A DNA stretch of 64,000 bases from Tanypteryx hageni (Eukaryota > Arthropoda > Insecta > Odonata > Petaluridae). The stretch spans positions 206,575,504-206,639,503 of the forward strand of contig CM054113.1 of assembly GCA_028673005.1 (NCBI GenBank). Reading direction: 5' to 3'. Made by a program: the position numbers and the translations under genes. A model generated the notes under the pieces. It did no database searches and was not told where the DNA came from. It worked only from the letters and a program-made list of their open reading frames with translations. Below are positions 22,465-33,542 of the stretch, in pieces. Each line of letters starts with the position of its first letter. Within the stretch, counting starts at the first letter, position 1.

Positions 22465-22600
22465 GAAATCAGTCAGAAATCTGCATGTTTAACCGAGCAG
22501 TCACACATAGATCGGAGATTGATTTATCTTGCAATTACCTACGACTCGTCTGTGAAAATGAGGTTCACTTAATAACGAAGTGAAACGAAATTATGATGGC
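22465..22600 (-). repeat. Right arm of a long inverted repeat
   Basis: Reverse complement of 21341-21476 at roughly 95% identity by eye. The arms could be the ends of a foldback element or of a decayed DNA transposon. Confidence 0.9.
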
Positions 22601-23165
22601 TTTAAACATCTTGATTTCATTATGGTATGTTGTATACATCTTATATACAAAATTTAATTGAAATCCGTTCGGTCAATTTCTTCCAACTCCTTAATTAGTG
22701 AAAGAATTTAATTTGTAATTGCGGCACCCCTGTTTGACTGATTCGGTTTAAATATGCTATTATGGTTTTCTATATATGTGTACATTATAAATATTATAAT
22801 TTGGTTCAAATTCATGCAGACATTTCAACACAAATATGTGTAAAATCAATGTTTTTAACTCTTGTATTGTTGCAGCCCTGCTTTTTATATCTATATTAAA
22901 CATCTTGATTTTGTTCTTATGTTGCACGTCTCCTTTCCACAAAATTTAACTGAAATCGGTTTAACCAATTCCTCCCAAATGCATAATTACCGAAAAGGTT
23001 AACTTTGTAAATGTGCCACCCCTGCTGAGTCGATCCTGTCCAAATATGCCATTTTGGTCATTAATTTATGTTAATATTCTATGTACCAAATTTGGTTGAA
23101 ATCGGTTCCGCCAATTCTTTCCTGATATATGCGTACGGACGAACGGACGGACATCACGAAGATAA
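22601..23165. repeat. Degenerate ~290-bp direct repeats ending in a CGGACGGAC tract
   Basis: TTAAACATCTTGATTT occurs near 22601 and 22896. Each copy is followed by AAAATTTAA-TGAAATC-GTT-CCAATT and then by a CACCCCTG segment. A third partial unit near 23090 reads AAATTTGGTTGAAATCGGTT and ends with ACGGACGAACGGACGGACAT. Such AAATTTGGTTGAAATCGG...GGACGGAC units are common in arthropod repetitive DNA, but the parent element is unknown to me. Confidence 0.65.
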
Positions 23166-23337
23166 TAGTGCTTTTCGGCAATGACGAAAAGCAATAAAAA
23201 AAACGCAAGTTTAAAAAAATATGCGAGGGAGAAAATTTCATGAATCACCTCTTTCTTAACAAATCATGAATTAACGTCGGAAATTATATAAATTCCAATT
23301 ATTGAAACTCAAAATCGTATTATAATTAAAGGTGCCA

Positions 23338-23545
23338 CATTTGGGAGGGGATTTGGGAAAATCGGATTTTGGAAAAGGCTGCTGCAAGAGTGAGCATGAA
23401 CAGAGAGAGAGGAAAGAATAAAGGGCGGAAAATGAAGAAAGGATGAAGAAGCGATGCGAAAGCGAAAGAGATGGAGAGGGAAAAGACAAAAAGGAAGGGG
23501 AGAGAAGGGGGAAGGGTTGGCAAGGAAAGTAGGGGAGGGTAGATA
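23338..23545. repeat. GA-rich tract
   Basis: Purine-rich simple sequence on the + strand, ending in a GATA run that leads directly into the retroelement 3' end that follows. Confidence 0.85.
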
Positions 23546-23590
23546 GATAGATAGATAGATAATCGTCTTTATTCGGGCGAAATTAAGGGT
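23546..23590 (-). mobile_element. Retroelement 3' end, short copy
   Basis: On the minus strand the sequence reads GCCCGAATAAAGACGATTAT followed by TCTATC repeats. This is the same 3' end as at 29834 and 61731. Only about 35-45 bp is preserved, and GA-rich sequence resumes beyond it. Confidence 0.6.
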
Positions 23591-23765
23591 AAGGGATGAG
23601 AAGCGAGGTTTGGGGGCGAGGACGGTACGGATCTGGAGGAAGGGGGAAAGGAGAAAGGAGGGGGAAAGGGGAAAAGAGGGGGAAAGGGGAAAAGAGGGGG
23701 AAAGGAGGGAGAAAGGGGAAAGAAGGGAGAAAGAGGGAAGGAGGGAGAAAGGATGAAAGGGTTAT
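23591..23765. repeat. GA-rich tract, GGGGGAAAGG units
   Basis: Irregular tandem copies of GGGGGAAAGGGGAAAAGA and GGAGAAAGG. The open frame on the other strand is low-complexity. Confidence 0.85.
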
Positions 23766-24427
23766 CTTCCGATGAATAAGCGGAAAGATGAAATGGATTG
23801 ATCTGATTCATTTGGGTAAAATTGGCGCGTTAAGAAACTGAGATATATTACGGTGCCCTCTGGGGAAAAAAATTTCAATTTCAGCGAATAATAAGAAAGG
23901 GAAGAGGAGGAGGGAAGGAGATGATTTTTCTTGAAACTAAATCAGGACATCGACGTGAGAAATGGGATCCCGTGTAGCCGAGAGGGCGGGTCCAGGTAAA
24001 TCGGAGCTCGCGAGAAACAAATTGAAAAAAGGAATACCATGGAAAATTCGACACAACTGCCGTAGTTTATGTCACTTTGAACGAAATCTCTTCGTGCATG
24101 CTGTTTATCCTGCAAAAACCGATACGCGTGAAGAGGATTCGCTTTCAGCGTCATGACATTTGGGGGTAATCGAGAGAAACACTAATTAAAACAATTGCTG
24201 GAAACCGCTGTAAACATAAATCCGATTAAAAAGCAACCTGGTCTTTTATAAATTAAAGATTAGAAAAGATTGCACGTTACCTGTTCCATTATTAGCCGAC
24301 AATTTAAATATGACTCCCGCGAAATTTACTTCGACCGGCTGTAACGAAGCAATAAAAATTAAAAAAATTGATTTTTATTTCATATAAGTCCAACCAAAAT
24401 TTAAGAAACCTGACGCGGCCACCACAT
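23766..24427. other. Intergenic, no gene recognised
   Basis: No exon or element is recognisable. The small frame at 23962-24156 shows no known motif. Confidence 0.4.
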
Positions 24428-24880
24428 GACTTTCTCCAAATCTGTAATATTTCTAAAAAATCCAAATAGGTTAGATAATAATAAATATTTTAATAAACAG
24501 AGAAAACTTTAGACTTTGCAAAGAACAGAAATAAACTCAAACCATAGCCTTCTGATACTGGATATAGGCACAAAGCTCCAACAATTAAGAAAAGAAAAAG
24601 GAGCGTTACTAAGATGTAACTAAGCGTCAATTGTTAACAATAGTCGTCGGTAGGTGGCGTGGTGGTGGCAGCTAAAAATATAAGATATCTCTTAAACAAT
24701 GCATTATATGGGGAAATGTTTCTAACAAAGGTTGTAGAAAATTAAATTTCCTACAACTTTTATTTCAATACATTTTTACATTTATCAAATATTAAAGCAA
24801 ATATTTCAAAATAGCGGATGAGACAAGAGTACACACCGACTTCCGGTTGACCGATTTTTACCAAAAACTAATCAGTTCTT
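24428..24880 (+). repeat. 450-bp direct duplication, copy 1
   Basis: It matches 25754-26185 along its length with small indels. Shared blocks include TTTCTCCAAATCTGTAATAT, CAAAGCTCCAACAATTAAGA, AAAATATAAGATATCTCTTA and GTTGACCGATTTTTACCAAA. I recognise no protein. Confidence 0.9.
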
Positions 24881-25391
24881 GTGACTTCCCCTCATGGCCG
24901 CGTTTCCCCAGATCAAAAAACTCAACAGCACCAACATCCGACGAAGACGAAGGAAAAGGCCTTTCACCGTTAAGGAGCTCTCGCGCAAAATGTTTTTATC
25001 CTGCGACGAAATAGCGATTCTTTCGCATGGGAATATACGAGCGAGCTCACAAATTAACATTTATCGCAAGCTGAAAAAATAAATCTTCCGCCCGGGGCAG
25101 AATATAACAGGCAACGGGAGTGGATAGGAAGACGCGGTGTAATTGGAGTGGAACACGAATGGATGTACTGCAACGCAAAATCGGATCCAAAAAATGGGAG
25201 AACTCGAGTAAGGAAAATGAGGAGGAGAAAGGAAATATTATTTTTTGAACCCTCACCGCGGCACAATTCTCAGAAAAATGTGGAACTCGTCGAGAATTGA
25301 CATTTCTCTGAGGGAAAATCCTATCATTAAAATATGTATATATTTCACATTAACATTTTTTAAATTCAGAAAAGGATTTTAAAATTTAGAT
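24881..25391. other. Spacer between duplicated copies, no gene recognised
   Basis: Opposing small frames at 24872-25266 have no identifiable domain. Confidence 0.4.
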
Positions 25392-25544
25392 CAGGGATGG
25401 TAAATACGTGGCACGCGTAAGCTTGTATTTTCTGAATTTTATGAAGTTTCTTAAAGAGTGAGTCAACTTGTGGAACGCGAAAAAAATTCTGATGACTCAC
25501 ATTACTTTCTTGGCACGCGACACAAAAATCATTTGCCATCCCTG
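25392..25544. mobile_element. hAT MITE with 8-bp target duplication
   Basis: A 153-bp element begins CAGGGATGGTAAAT and ends ATTTGCCATCCCTG, which are near-perfect inverted ends. GGCACGCG motifs also lie inverted just inside. The flanking octamers are ATTTAGAT and ATATAGAT (7 of 8 alike), fitting the 8-bp duplication made by hAT transposases. It is too short to encode a transposase. Confidence 0.88.
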
Positions 25545-25753
25545 ATATAGATCGTTAAAATCTACAATTAGCAAAAGAATTAGTAGGCCTGCGTGAAGCG
25601 GAATTTAATCTGCTTTACAACTTAAGAATTATATATATACTACATATAATAATATATTATAAAATAATAATATATTATAATATTATATATATATATATTA
25701 TTATTAAAGACGTGTCAGAAGGAAAACTAGATGGAATAAAAATCAGATGTGGC
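25545..25753. other. AT-rich spacer
   Basis: Irregular AT-rich, self-complementary sequence (about 25629-25710, ATATAATAATATATTATAAA-like) that could form hairpins. No gene. Confidence 0.6.
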
Positions 25754-26185
25754 TACTTTCTCCAAATCTGTAATATTTCTAAAAATTTCAAATAGGTTAC
25801 ATAATAATAAATATTTTAAGAAACTGAGAGAAAATTTTACTTTACAAAGAACAGAAATAAATTCAAACCCTAGCCTTCTTATATCAGATATAGCCACAAA
25901 GCTCCAACAATTAAGAAAAGAAAAAGGACCGTTACTAAGAAGTAACTAAGAGTCAATTGCGAACAGCCGTCGGTAGGTGGTGTGGTGGCAGCTAAAAATA
26001 TAAGATATCTCTTAAACAATGCATTATATAAAAAAATGTTTCAAACAAAGGTTGTAGAAAATTAAAGTTCCTATAACTTTTATTCCAGTACATTTTTATA
26101 TTTATCAAATATTAAAGCAAATATTTTAAATAATAATAATAATACTTCTGGTTGACCGATTTTTACCAAAAACTGATCAGTTCTT
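25754..26185 (+). repeat. 450-bp direct duplication, copy 2
   Basis: Diverged copy of 24428-24880 in the same orientation, about 1.3 kb downstream. Some indels differ, including an AATAATAAT run at about 26131. Confidence 0.9.
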
Positions 26186-27185
26186 CGGACTTTTATAAAA
26201 ATGTTAAATATAAAATTTCGCGTTGACCTAATTAATAGTTTTTGAGTTAGAGCGCCCACAAAAAAGCTATCACAAAAAAATCTAGAAAATGGTCAAAACG
26301 TGCTCAGGAGACCTCAAAACGTGTATTTCCACTGAAATATCTGTCGATTTTTTCATGAAAACAATACTTTCCCCTATAGTACATATATGGATAATGTAAA
26401 AAGGAAAAAGAGTTAGGAAAAGGTTCCAGCTGATAGACGATTTGAAAGGGAAAGAGATATCAAGATATAAAGAGGACAGCGGAGAATAGGAGTATATGGA
26501 GAGCCAGGTTTAACCACGAATAATCACGGACCTGTCTACGGACAGACTACCTATTTTAAATATATATACATATATACTAGCAAAATTCTTAATACGCTCT
26601 GAGTAATTACCTTCGACGCGAATAACAGAGCACGCACATAAATGACTAAATAAAATCAAATTTGGAAATGACTCTCGGGATAACGGAAATATGACAAAAT
26701 GAACGAAGGAGACGCGAAGGTGAAAAAAAAATTAATGGAAGCACATGGGAAAAATTATCGAAACGTAACGACATTCTAACGGGAAGAGAGGAACTGGAGA
26801 GAGGGAAGAGGATCACGGATGAGAAGCCAAAGCGACGAATATTGGGGAAGAGGAGGAAGGGAGAACGAAGCGACACCTACCGAGTTCAAAAGGAAGCTAT
26901 TACGTTAAGCGGAGAGGGAGATGAGAAGAGACGGAACGAAAGAGAGGGAGAGAGATAGGAAGGAGAGACAGGTGAAATGCAGGAGGGCGATGAGTAGAGC
27001 GGTGAAGGATGGAAGAGAATTAATTAAGGGGAGGGATTTAGGGAAAATCGGTTGCTATGGAAGGGAAGGAGGGCGATGGAAAGGAGCGGTTGTCTGAGGT
27101 GAGAGCGGTTTGAGAGATGTCCTCGGATACGTTTTGTGAGGGAAACGCAACTCGGATTCATTAATACGGACGAGAATGGAAGGAT
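26186..27185. other. Intergenic, no gene recognised
   Basis: AT-rich sequence turning purine-rich from about 26700. No exon. Confidence 0.4.
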
Positions 27186-28112
27186 GGGAATGGGGTCTAA
27201 GGAAGAGGGAAGGAGGAGAAGAAAGGCAAAGGGAGGATCGAGAGAGGGAGAGAAAGACGGATGGAGACAGAGATGGAGGGAGAAAGAGATGGAGGGAGAG
27301 AGAGATGGAAGGAGAGAGATGGAAGGAGAGAGATGTAAGAAGAGAGATGTAAGGAGAGAGATGTAAGGAGAGAGATGTAAGAAGAGAGATGTAAGGAGAG
27401 AGATGTAAGGAGAGAGAGTTAAGGAGAGGGAGATACGGAAGGAGAAAGAGATGGAAGGAGAGAGAGATGGAAGGAGAGAGAGATGGAAGGAGAAAGAGAT
27501 GGAAGGAGAGAGATAGGAGAGAGAAATGTAAGGAGCGAGAGAAAGATGGAAAAGAGAGATGGAAGGAGAGAGAGATGTAAGGAGAGAGAGAGATGGAAGG
27601 GGAGAGAGAGATGGAAGGAGAAAGAGATGGAAGGAGTAAGAGATGGAAGGAGAGAGAGATGGAAGGAGAGAGAGAGATGGAAGGAGAGAGACATGGAAGG
27701 AGAGAGAGACGGAAGGAGAGAGAGAGACGGAAGGAGAGAGATGTAAGGAGAGAGATGCAAGGAGAGAGATGTAAGGAGAGAGATGTAAGGAGAGAGAGTT
27801 AAGGAGAGGGTGAGACGGAAGGAGGAGAAGAGAGGCAAAGAGAGGATCGAGAGGGAGAGAAAGACGGATGGAGACAGATAGAGGAAGAGAGAGATGGAGG
27901 GAGAGAGATGGAAGGAGAGAGAGAGATGGAGGGAGAGAGAGATGGAGGGAGAGAGAGATGGAAGGAGAGAGATGGAAGGAGAAAGAGATGGAATGAGAGA
28001 GATAGGAGAGAGATGTAAGGAACGAGAGAAAGATGGAGGAAGAGAGAGATGGAAGGAGAGAGAGATGGAAGGAGAGAGAGATGGAAGAAGAGAGAGATGT
28101 AAGGAGAGAGGG
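27186..28112. repeat. Long GA minisatellite, 14-bp unit GGAAGGAGAGAGAT
   Basis: Dozens of tandem copies of a unit close to GGAAGGAGAGAGAT, with the variant GTAAGGAGAGAGAT clustered in blocks at 27325-27420 and 27737-27790. The block order (GGA units, then GTA units, then a GAGGGAGA separator) occurs more than once, which suggests higher-order duplication. All open frames across it are artefacts. Confidence 0.95.
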
Positions 28113-29204
28113 TTCGGACTGAAATGTCGAAGTATGCTCCAGATGGAGCTTGGTGGTAACGGTAGTGGGATTGCTTTAAGGGGGAGGAGAGGTTATGAGA
28201 GGTGGTTGGGTTTGAGGGATAGGAAAAGGATAAAACCCTGTGAGCGAAGGATCTGGTTATGAGGTAAGACGGATTCCGGCGATGGAAAGTGAGAGAAAAC
28301 GGATCAGATTGGCGCTTGGGAAGATTCGCGTCTTAAACCATCCTCGAACTTCACCTGTTCCGTCTTCGGATCGATCTTTACCATCCTATTACTCCCTTTC
28401 CTCCATCCTTCTCATCCCTATCTCGTACATCCTTTCCTTCTTCCATTTTCAATACTTCCTTACCTCTTTCGTTCCCCTCCTTTCGTCTTTTGCTGCCTCT
28501 TCTTCTTTTCCTTCCTGTTATACCTACAATCCACTCCTTTCCCACAACCATCCCTCCACCATCAATACTTCCCTGGATCCAATCCCTCCAATTCATCTAC
28601 TACCCTTTCCAATTCCACCGTATCCCATACCTCTCCAGACAATGGGGGATAAGGGAAAGCCGGACAGTTGCCCCACTCCATTATCGCAAATAACTTTAAC
28701 TGCGACCGCTTTCGCATTAATCTCAATTTTAACTTGAAAATAAATGTATTTATTAAATGATATGATTTTTTTTAATTTTACAGGGATGCATATGAGTTAT
28801 GATTTGAAAGTATCAAAGATAAATAAGAGGGTATTCGCCTTATGAAAAAATGCCTTTTCTTATTTGCCGCCCCAAAGTAAATCCCTGGCTGGGACGCTGT
28901 ACCTCTCTCCCTTCTCTTCCACTCTCAGCTTTCGCTCCCTCTATTTCTTCCCCTCCCTTCCGCCTCCCGCTCCACATCCACTCCTCCTAATCTCCGGTCC
29001 CTCGCTCTCCAACGTCATCAGTAAAAGTCGGATATGGTAGGACCACTCTCATTTTTATCCCATCGCTGCCTACTCCCGCACAGGGGCGTTTATCTTCACT
29101 ATGTCGAAACCATCCTACCTTTTTGTGTGTGTGCGCGCGCTGCCCTTTTCGGACGAGGACGGCGAGTTATACGAAAAGCACCTCTCGGGCAATAGGGAGG
29201 GAAA
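28113..29204. other. Intergenic, pyrimidine-rich blocks, no gene recognised
   Basis: CT-rich stretches lie at about 28375-28680 and 28895-29010, opposite in strand sense to the adjacent GA minisatellite. No exon. Confidence 0.45.
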
Positions 29205-29833
29205 ATATAAAGAGAGAGAGAGAGATATATAGGAGGAGAAAGAGACTCGTCCCTTTTTGTGACTGCAAGTGGAGTGGAGTAAAACGTCTGCTCTCGCCGC
29301 GCGGATGGCGAGAGAGAGAGATAGATAGAAAGAGGGACAGACAGAGAGGTGTAGTGGGTAGGAGAGGGGGTTGAGAGGGAAAGAAGAGGGGGTTGAGAGG
29401 GAAAGGAGAGGAGAGAAAGAGCGAAGTGAATTGTGGGTCGCGTGGAGAGGGAACGTGACGGCGGACTCGGTCGCCAATGGGTGTGAGAATAACGTTTAAA
29501 GATGCGGGAGCAAATGTGGCGAGGAGAGCGAGTGAAAGGGGAGTGAAAGAGGGAGAGAGTAAAATGGGAGAGAGGAAGTGGAAGGGGAGGGAAAGAGTAA
29601 AGTGGAAGAGAGGAAGTGAAAGAGGGGGTGGGAGAAGAGGGAGTGAAATGGGAGGGAAGGCGTTAAATGGGAGGGAGGGAGTGAAGGGGGGAGAGAGTAA
29701 AATGCGAGAGAGTGAAAGAGGAGGGAGGGAATAAAAGGGAAGGGAATAAAAGGGGAGGTAATAAAAGGGGAGGGAGTAAAAGGAGACGGAGGGAGTGAAG
29801 CAGAGGGATTGAAGGGGAGGGGGGGTGAAAGAT
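29205..29833. repeat. GA-rich tracts with GATAGATA end
   Basis: Purine-rich simple sequence (dense at 29290-29430 and 29515-29830) made of GGGAGGGAGTGAAA-type units. It ends in GATAGATAA, directly against the retroelement 3' end that follows. Confidence 0.85.
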
Positions 29834-30140
29834 AGATAATGGTCTTTATTCGGGCGAAATTTGGACCATAAGGTCCATTCTTACATTTAACCCTTCGTCA
29901 TTATAATAATATTAGAAAAAATAAAATAAAATATTACAATACATATTAAAAAACAGTATATAAATCGTAATAAGTAAAAACGATAAAATTGAAAACAGAT
30001 TCGAGTATGTGGGGTGAACCTGGGTAAAAACAGTCATGTCCTCCCTACCAAAGCCCACGCAGGAAAACACCCACTGAGAAGGGAGGTGTGAAAAACCTGC
30101 GAAAACCCTAGATAGTGTATATCTGGAAATATAATACTAC
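29834..30140 (-). mobile_element. Non-LTR retroelement or SINE 3' end
   Basis: On the minus strand it ends GCCCGAATAAAGACCATTAT followed by TCTATC. It shares with 61731-62060 the tail, the block matching GGAAAACACCCAC, and GTGTGAAAAAC. This is 3' untranslated sequence, and no reverse transcriptase frame remains. The element family is unknown. Confidence 0.65.
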
Positions 30141-31388
30141 AACATTAAATAGAAAGGAGTATGTACAGTAGCAGAGTTCCTATATACAGCGTCGTTGTAT
30201 GCCGTCATAAAAATTACATGTAAAGATATTTCCGTAATATAAACAAGAGATATATATTAACTAGACAGAATAATAAGAAATGTACATGAAATATATACAA
30301 TGAATATAGGGAGGGAGGGAATGGTAGAGAATGAATGGGGGAGTGGTGTAGATCCGTCGTGGTATAATACAAAAAAAGACAAGAAAGGTATTCCTGAATG
30401 AAAGGAAATCCTTGAAGCGTTGTTCTCTGGCGATGGCCCGCGGAACGTTAGAATGGAAACGAGGTCAGGGCCTCTCTCTCTCTTCCGAATGGGACGGGAA
30501 GTTCGCATTGGTCCACTTGATTTTATTCTCCCCCTTCCTCCCTCCTCTCTCTCTCTTTATATATGCCTCATCTCTCTCTCTGCATCTCTTTTCGAGCGCT
30601 CTCAGGATGTCCTTTTTATCAGTTTCGCGAATCGGATCGTGGTTCCGAGACTCCTTTGCCGATGGGATTGAGGTTGCGTCGAGCAGTCTTCTTGAACACA
30701 GCCCAAGTCGCTCGACAGAAATAAAGTAATTGAGAGGATGCGGGGGGCGTCGGGGAAAAAATTTCCCATCTGTCGGGTTGTGGGAGCGGAAAAAAGGCGA
30801 ATCGTTAGTGAGTTTGGCGTTTATAAAATGACTTTCGATAAAATATGAAGAGAATAAAAAAGAAACTCCGTTCGGCACTTCAGTTTCGGCGCTATAGAAA
30901 TCGCGTAAGATTAGGATTCCCTATTTATCCTGAAAAGGAAAAGTTTAAAAAAAAACGCAAGAGGCCTCCGTACCGTATTTACAGAAGAAGCAAGTTTCGT
31001 GAGGAAAAATTCCTCTACGGCGCTACGATTTTGGCGCTTCTGCACCCACGTTGTATTTGAGTTTCTAATCTTTAAAGTAAGTTTTTAAAAAATTATATGA
31101 ACCGGCACTGCATCTGTGAGAGAGTAATGTCGCTATGCCACATTCATCGCATGGGAAGACATTTATTTTTAACAAGAAGAATATTATTCACGAACGTGGA
31201 TGAAATTAGCACGGTTTTACTCATAGTATTAAATTAGGAAAAAGTTTTTACTTTATTTTGCTATGAAGATTTCTCCCATTAACCTAATTGACGAGCTAAG
31301 GAGAATTTGGAATTTAATCACCCGTTCTATGGGTAAATTTAGCTTGTCTTAATTTTTATGTGGCTATACCGCCACATATTCCGTCACT
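30141..31388. other. Intergenic, no gene recognised
   Basis: Frames at 30412-30878 overlap on both strands and lack known motifs. A small CTCTCT run lies at about 30540-30585. Confidence 0.4.
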
Positions 31389-31660
31389 AGAGCCTCGTTT
31401 GTAAGTGGCATCAATGTGGAAATTTAAGATCAAAATTTCAGCTTTCTACTTTTTACACATTCGGAGATATTGAAAAAAATTAATGGGCCCCTCTCAGGCG
31501 CTGTATATCTTTTAAAACTGAAATCTTATGATAAGCAAATGGCATCAGTACAGAAATCTACAAGCCAAGTTTCAGCTCTCTTTCGTTTACAGTTTCGTCA
31601 CAATTTCAATTGAAGCAAGTACACAGACGGACGGACGGACAGGCAGGCACTAATGTGAAA
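31389..31660. repeat. Degenerate direct repeat ending in a GGACGGACGGACAGG tract
   Basis: Two related units (about 31400-31470 and 31545-31620) share GGCATCA-T-GAAAT-TA and TTTCAGCT-TCT. They end at ACAGACGGACGGACGGACAG, like the unit at 23090-23165 and a weaker trace near 52255. It belongs to the same general class of repeats. Confidence 0.5.
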
Positions 31661-31711
31661 CTATAAGCGCATTTAAAAAACAAGGCATTAATAATTAACA
31701 AGAGAGGAATG

Positions 31712-31790
31712 ATGCAAACTTCATGCGTGCATACATGCAAGGCAGAAGTGTTCTTTACGAACTGTGTAATCATTTTAAACAAGTAATTCT
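31712..31790. repeat. Dispersed repeat family A, fragment
   Basis: GCATACATGCAAGGCAG and GTGTTCTTTACGAACTGTGT match the start of the copy at 22060-22110. Only the left part is present. Confidence 0.5.
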
Positions 31791-32506
31791 ACAACTTTTC
31801 TTAAAGCTTTTTTTTACATGACAAATATTTTTTCAAAGAGATGTAATAGAAAGTTCATTTTTGATGACGCTAAGCGTCGAAATCTAGGTCGCGAAATTAT
31901 AACCAATAATGAAAAGTTAAAGCGTTTTCATTTCAAATTATGTTTCGTTATAGCCCCAGAAAATCGTTAGTACCCAACTTCATGAAAATCTAACCAATAG
32001 CTTCGAAGATGAAACATGCCTGGCCTGTCCATGAGGCGTTCATTTATTTTACTTTTTTGTAAAAGAACGCCTAAAAACACTAAATTCAAGTTAAAATCGC
32101 ACGAGTAATTTCACTGTTTTAATCGTATGTTGCTATTAGCTGACTTACTATATGGTAGACGGGTTCGAGGATGTTGACATGGAGAAGTACGCAAATTATA
32201 AAGCGATAATTGCCCGAAGAATGCCATCAGAGCACCAAGCGGAAACTGTTACTTGGCCCTGATACTGAAAAGTAACACAGCGGATGCATAAAATAAGAGT
32301 CGGCAGCTACAAATAACGGAAGTGAAAGGATCCTTTCTCTGCGCAACAATGAAATCAGTCGTGGAGAATTTCGATGCAAATCGGACGAAACGTAGAGACG
32401 GAAATCCTCCCCAAGCAACGTAACCCGAAAAAGTATCAATGAAACACACAATTCCCTCACTGCGGAAAAAACCATTCAGCTAAATAATAAACAACTGAAC
32501 ACTCAC
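31791..32506. other. Presumed intron of the ASPP-like gene, no other gene
   Basis: This directly follows the donor site of the downstream visible exon on the minus strand. No further exon is recognisable here. Confidence 0.45.
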
Positions 32507-32653
32507 TGAGGGCCGCGTTGTTCATCTTCTGCTGGTCCACTTGTCCTCGGAGCGCCCTCAGCCGTCTGAGCTTCGTTTCTTGCGCCTCGACGCGCTCCCG
32601 TAGACGCCTGAGACGCTCGGCGGCCGCGGCAGTGGCGTCGGCGTTGCAGTTGA
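32507..32653 (-). CDS. ASPP (TP53BP2-family) coiled-coil exon, downstream exon
   Basis: ASPP proteins are scaffolds that bind p53-family factors and protein phosphatase 1. In flies the single ASPP acts at cell junctions with RASSF8. The exon (147 bp, phase-1 entry) follows a CTTTCCCGCAG acceptor and ends at CTCA|GTGAGT. It reads ERLRRLRERVEAQE and TKLRRLRALRGQVDQQKM, matching the ASPP2 stretch with NQEAKLKKVRALKGHVEQK. The peptide is charged, heptad-like and highly GC-rich relative to its flanks. Its first two bases complete the G left by the upstream exon to give Val. The rest of the coiled coil, the proline-rich region, ankyrin repeats and SH3 domain are not visible. Confidence 0.85.
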
Positions 32654-33542
32654 CTGCGGGAAAGCGTAAGAAATTAAAAATCGAACGCCTAATTATAGAG
32701 AGGTGTCAAACTAATACGCTGTTCCCGCCAACGTGCATTATGTAAGTAGATTATGACCGAGACTTTACCGTTGAATTATTCAAGAAACGTGCGTCTAGGA
32801 TAGTTTCATCATTTATAAATATGTCGTGATCAGAAACAGAAAATTACGAAAAGACACTAGGCAAACCTCAAAGCTAATATTTAACACTATACAATGAAAA
32901 TATACCAACTAAAGCAGTAGCAAAGCAGATTTTAATAAGCTTGAGTAATATAGTATGTACTTTAATCACGTCATCAAACAAGTTATATCGAAGAAATACA
33001 ATGAGTGTTGCAGTATCAAGTTATTCCGTAACTACCAGGTTATATCTACTGCGATGCCCTAAGGTTACGTTTGCAGTGATGAACGCAAGAATTGTTCTAA
33101 TTTTTGATTGGTTTACACCTGTTTACCTTTTAAATAGTGCAACCGTTAAAATAACACGGCAGAAGAGATAAAAACAAAACCAAGACGGTTGAATTACAGG
33201 CCTAAAGAAATACAGTTCTATACTTCGATACTACAATAGAATAATAAACACTATGACACGAGTGCAGAACGACTGTGAATAAGGATGCAGAAGAAACATA
33301 AAAAAGAAGGCGGTGAGTCATTAAATTTGCCCTATATTCATCCAGAGACAAAAAATTCGATATTTTCAAAATCCTTGTGCAATTGAAAAATATCAAAATT
33401 TTATTAACAGCGCTAATTCATATCTCAAACGGGTTGTTTCCATTTCCCAAGCTTACTGGATTGATACATATTATTTTTTCAAAACTACCGGGCCATAACG
33501 AAACGAAGGCATGGCCGATGGAGGAAGACCGTGTTGACTCAC
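32654..33542 (-). other. Intron of the ASPP-like gene (phase 1, 889 bp)
   Basis: It is bounded by GTGAGT at the 5' end and CTTTCCCGCAG at the 3' end on the minus strand. It is AT-rich and contains no recognisable element. The frame at 32941-33171 has no known motif. Confidence 0.85.
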
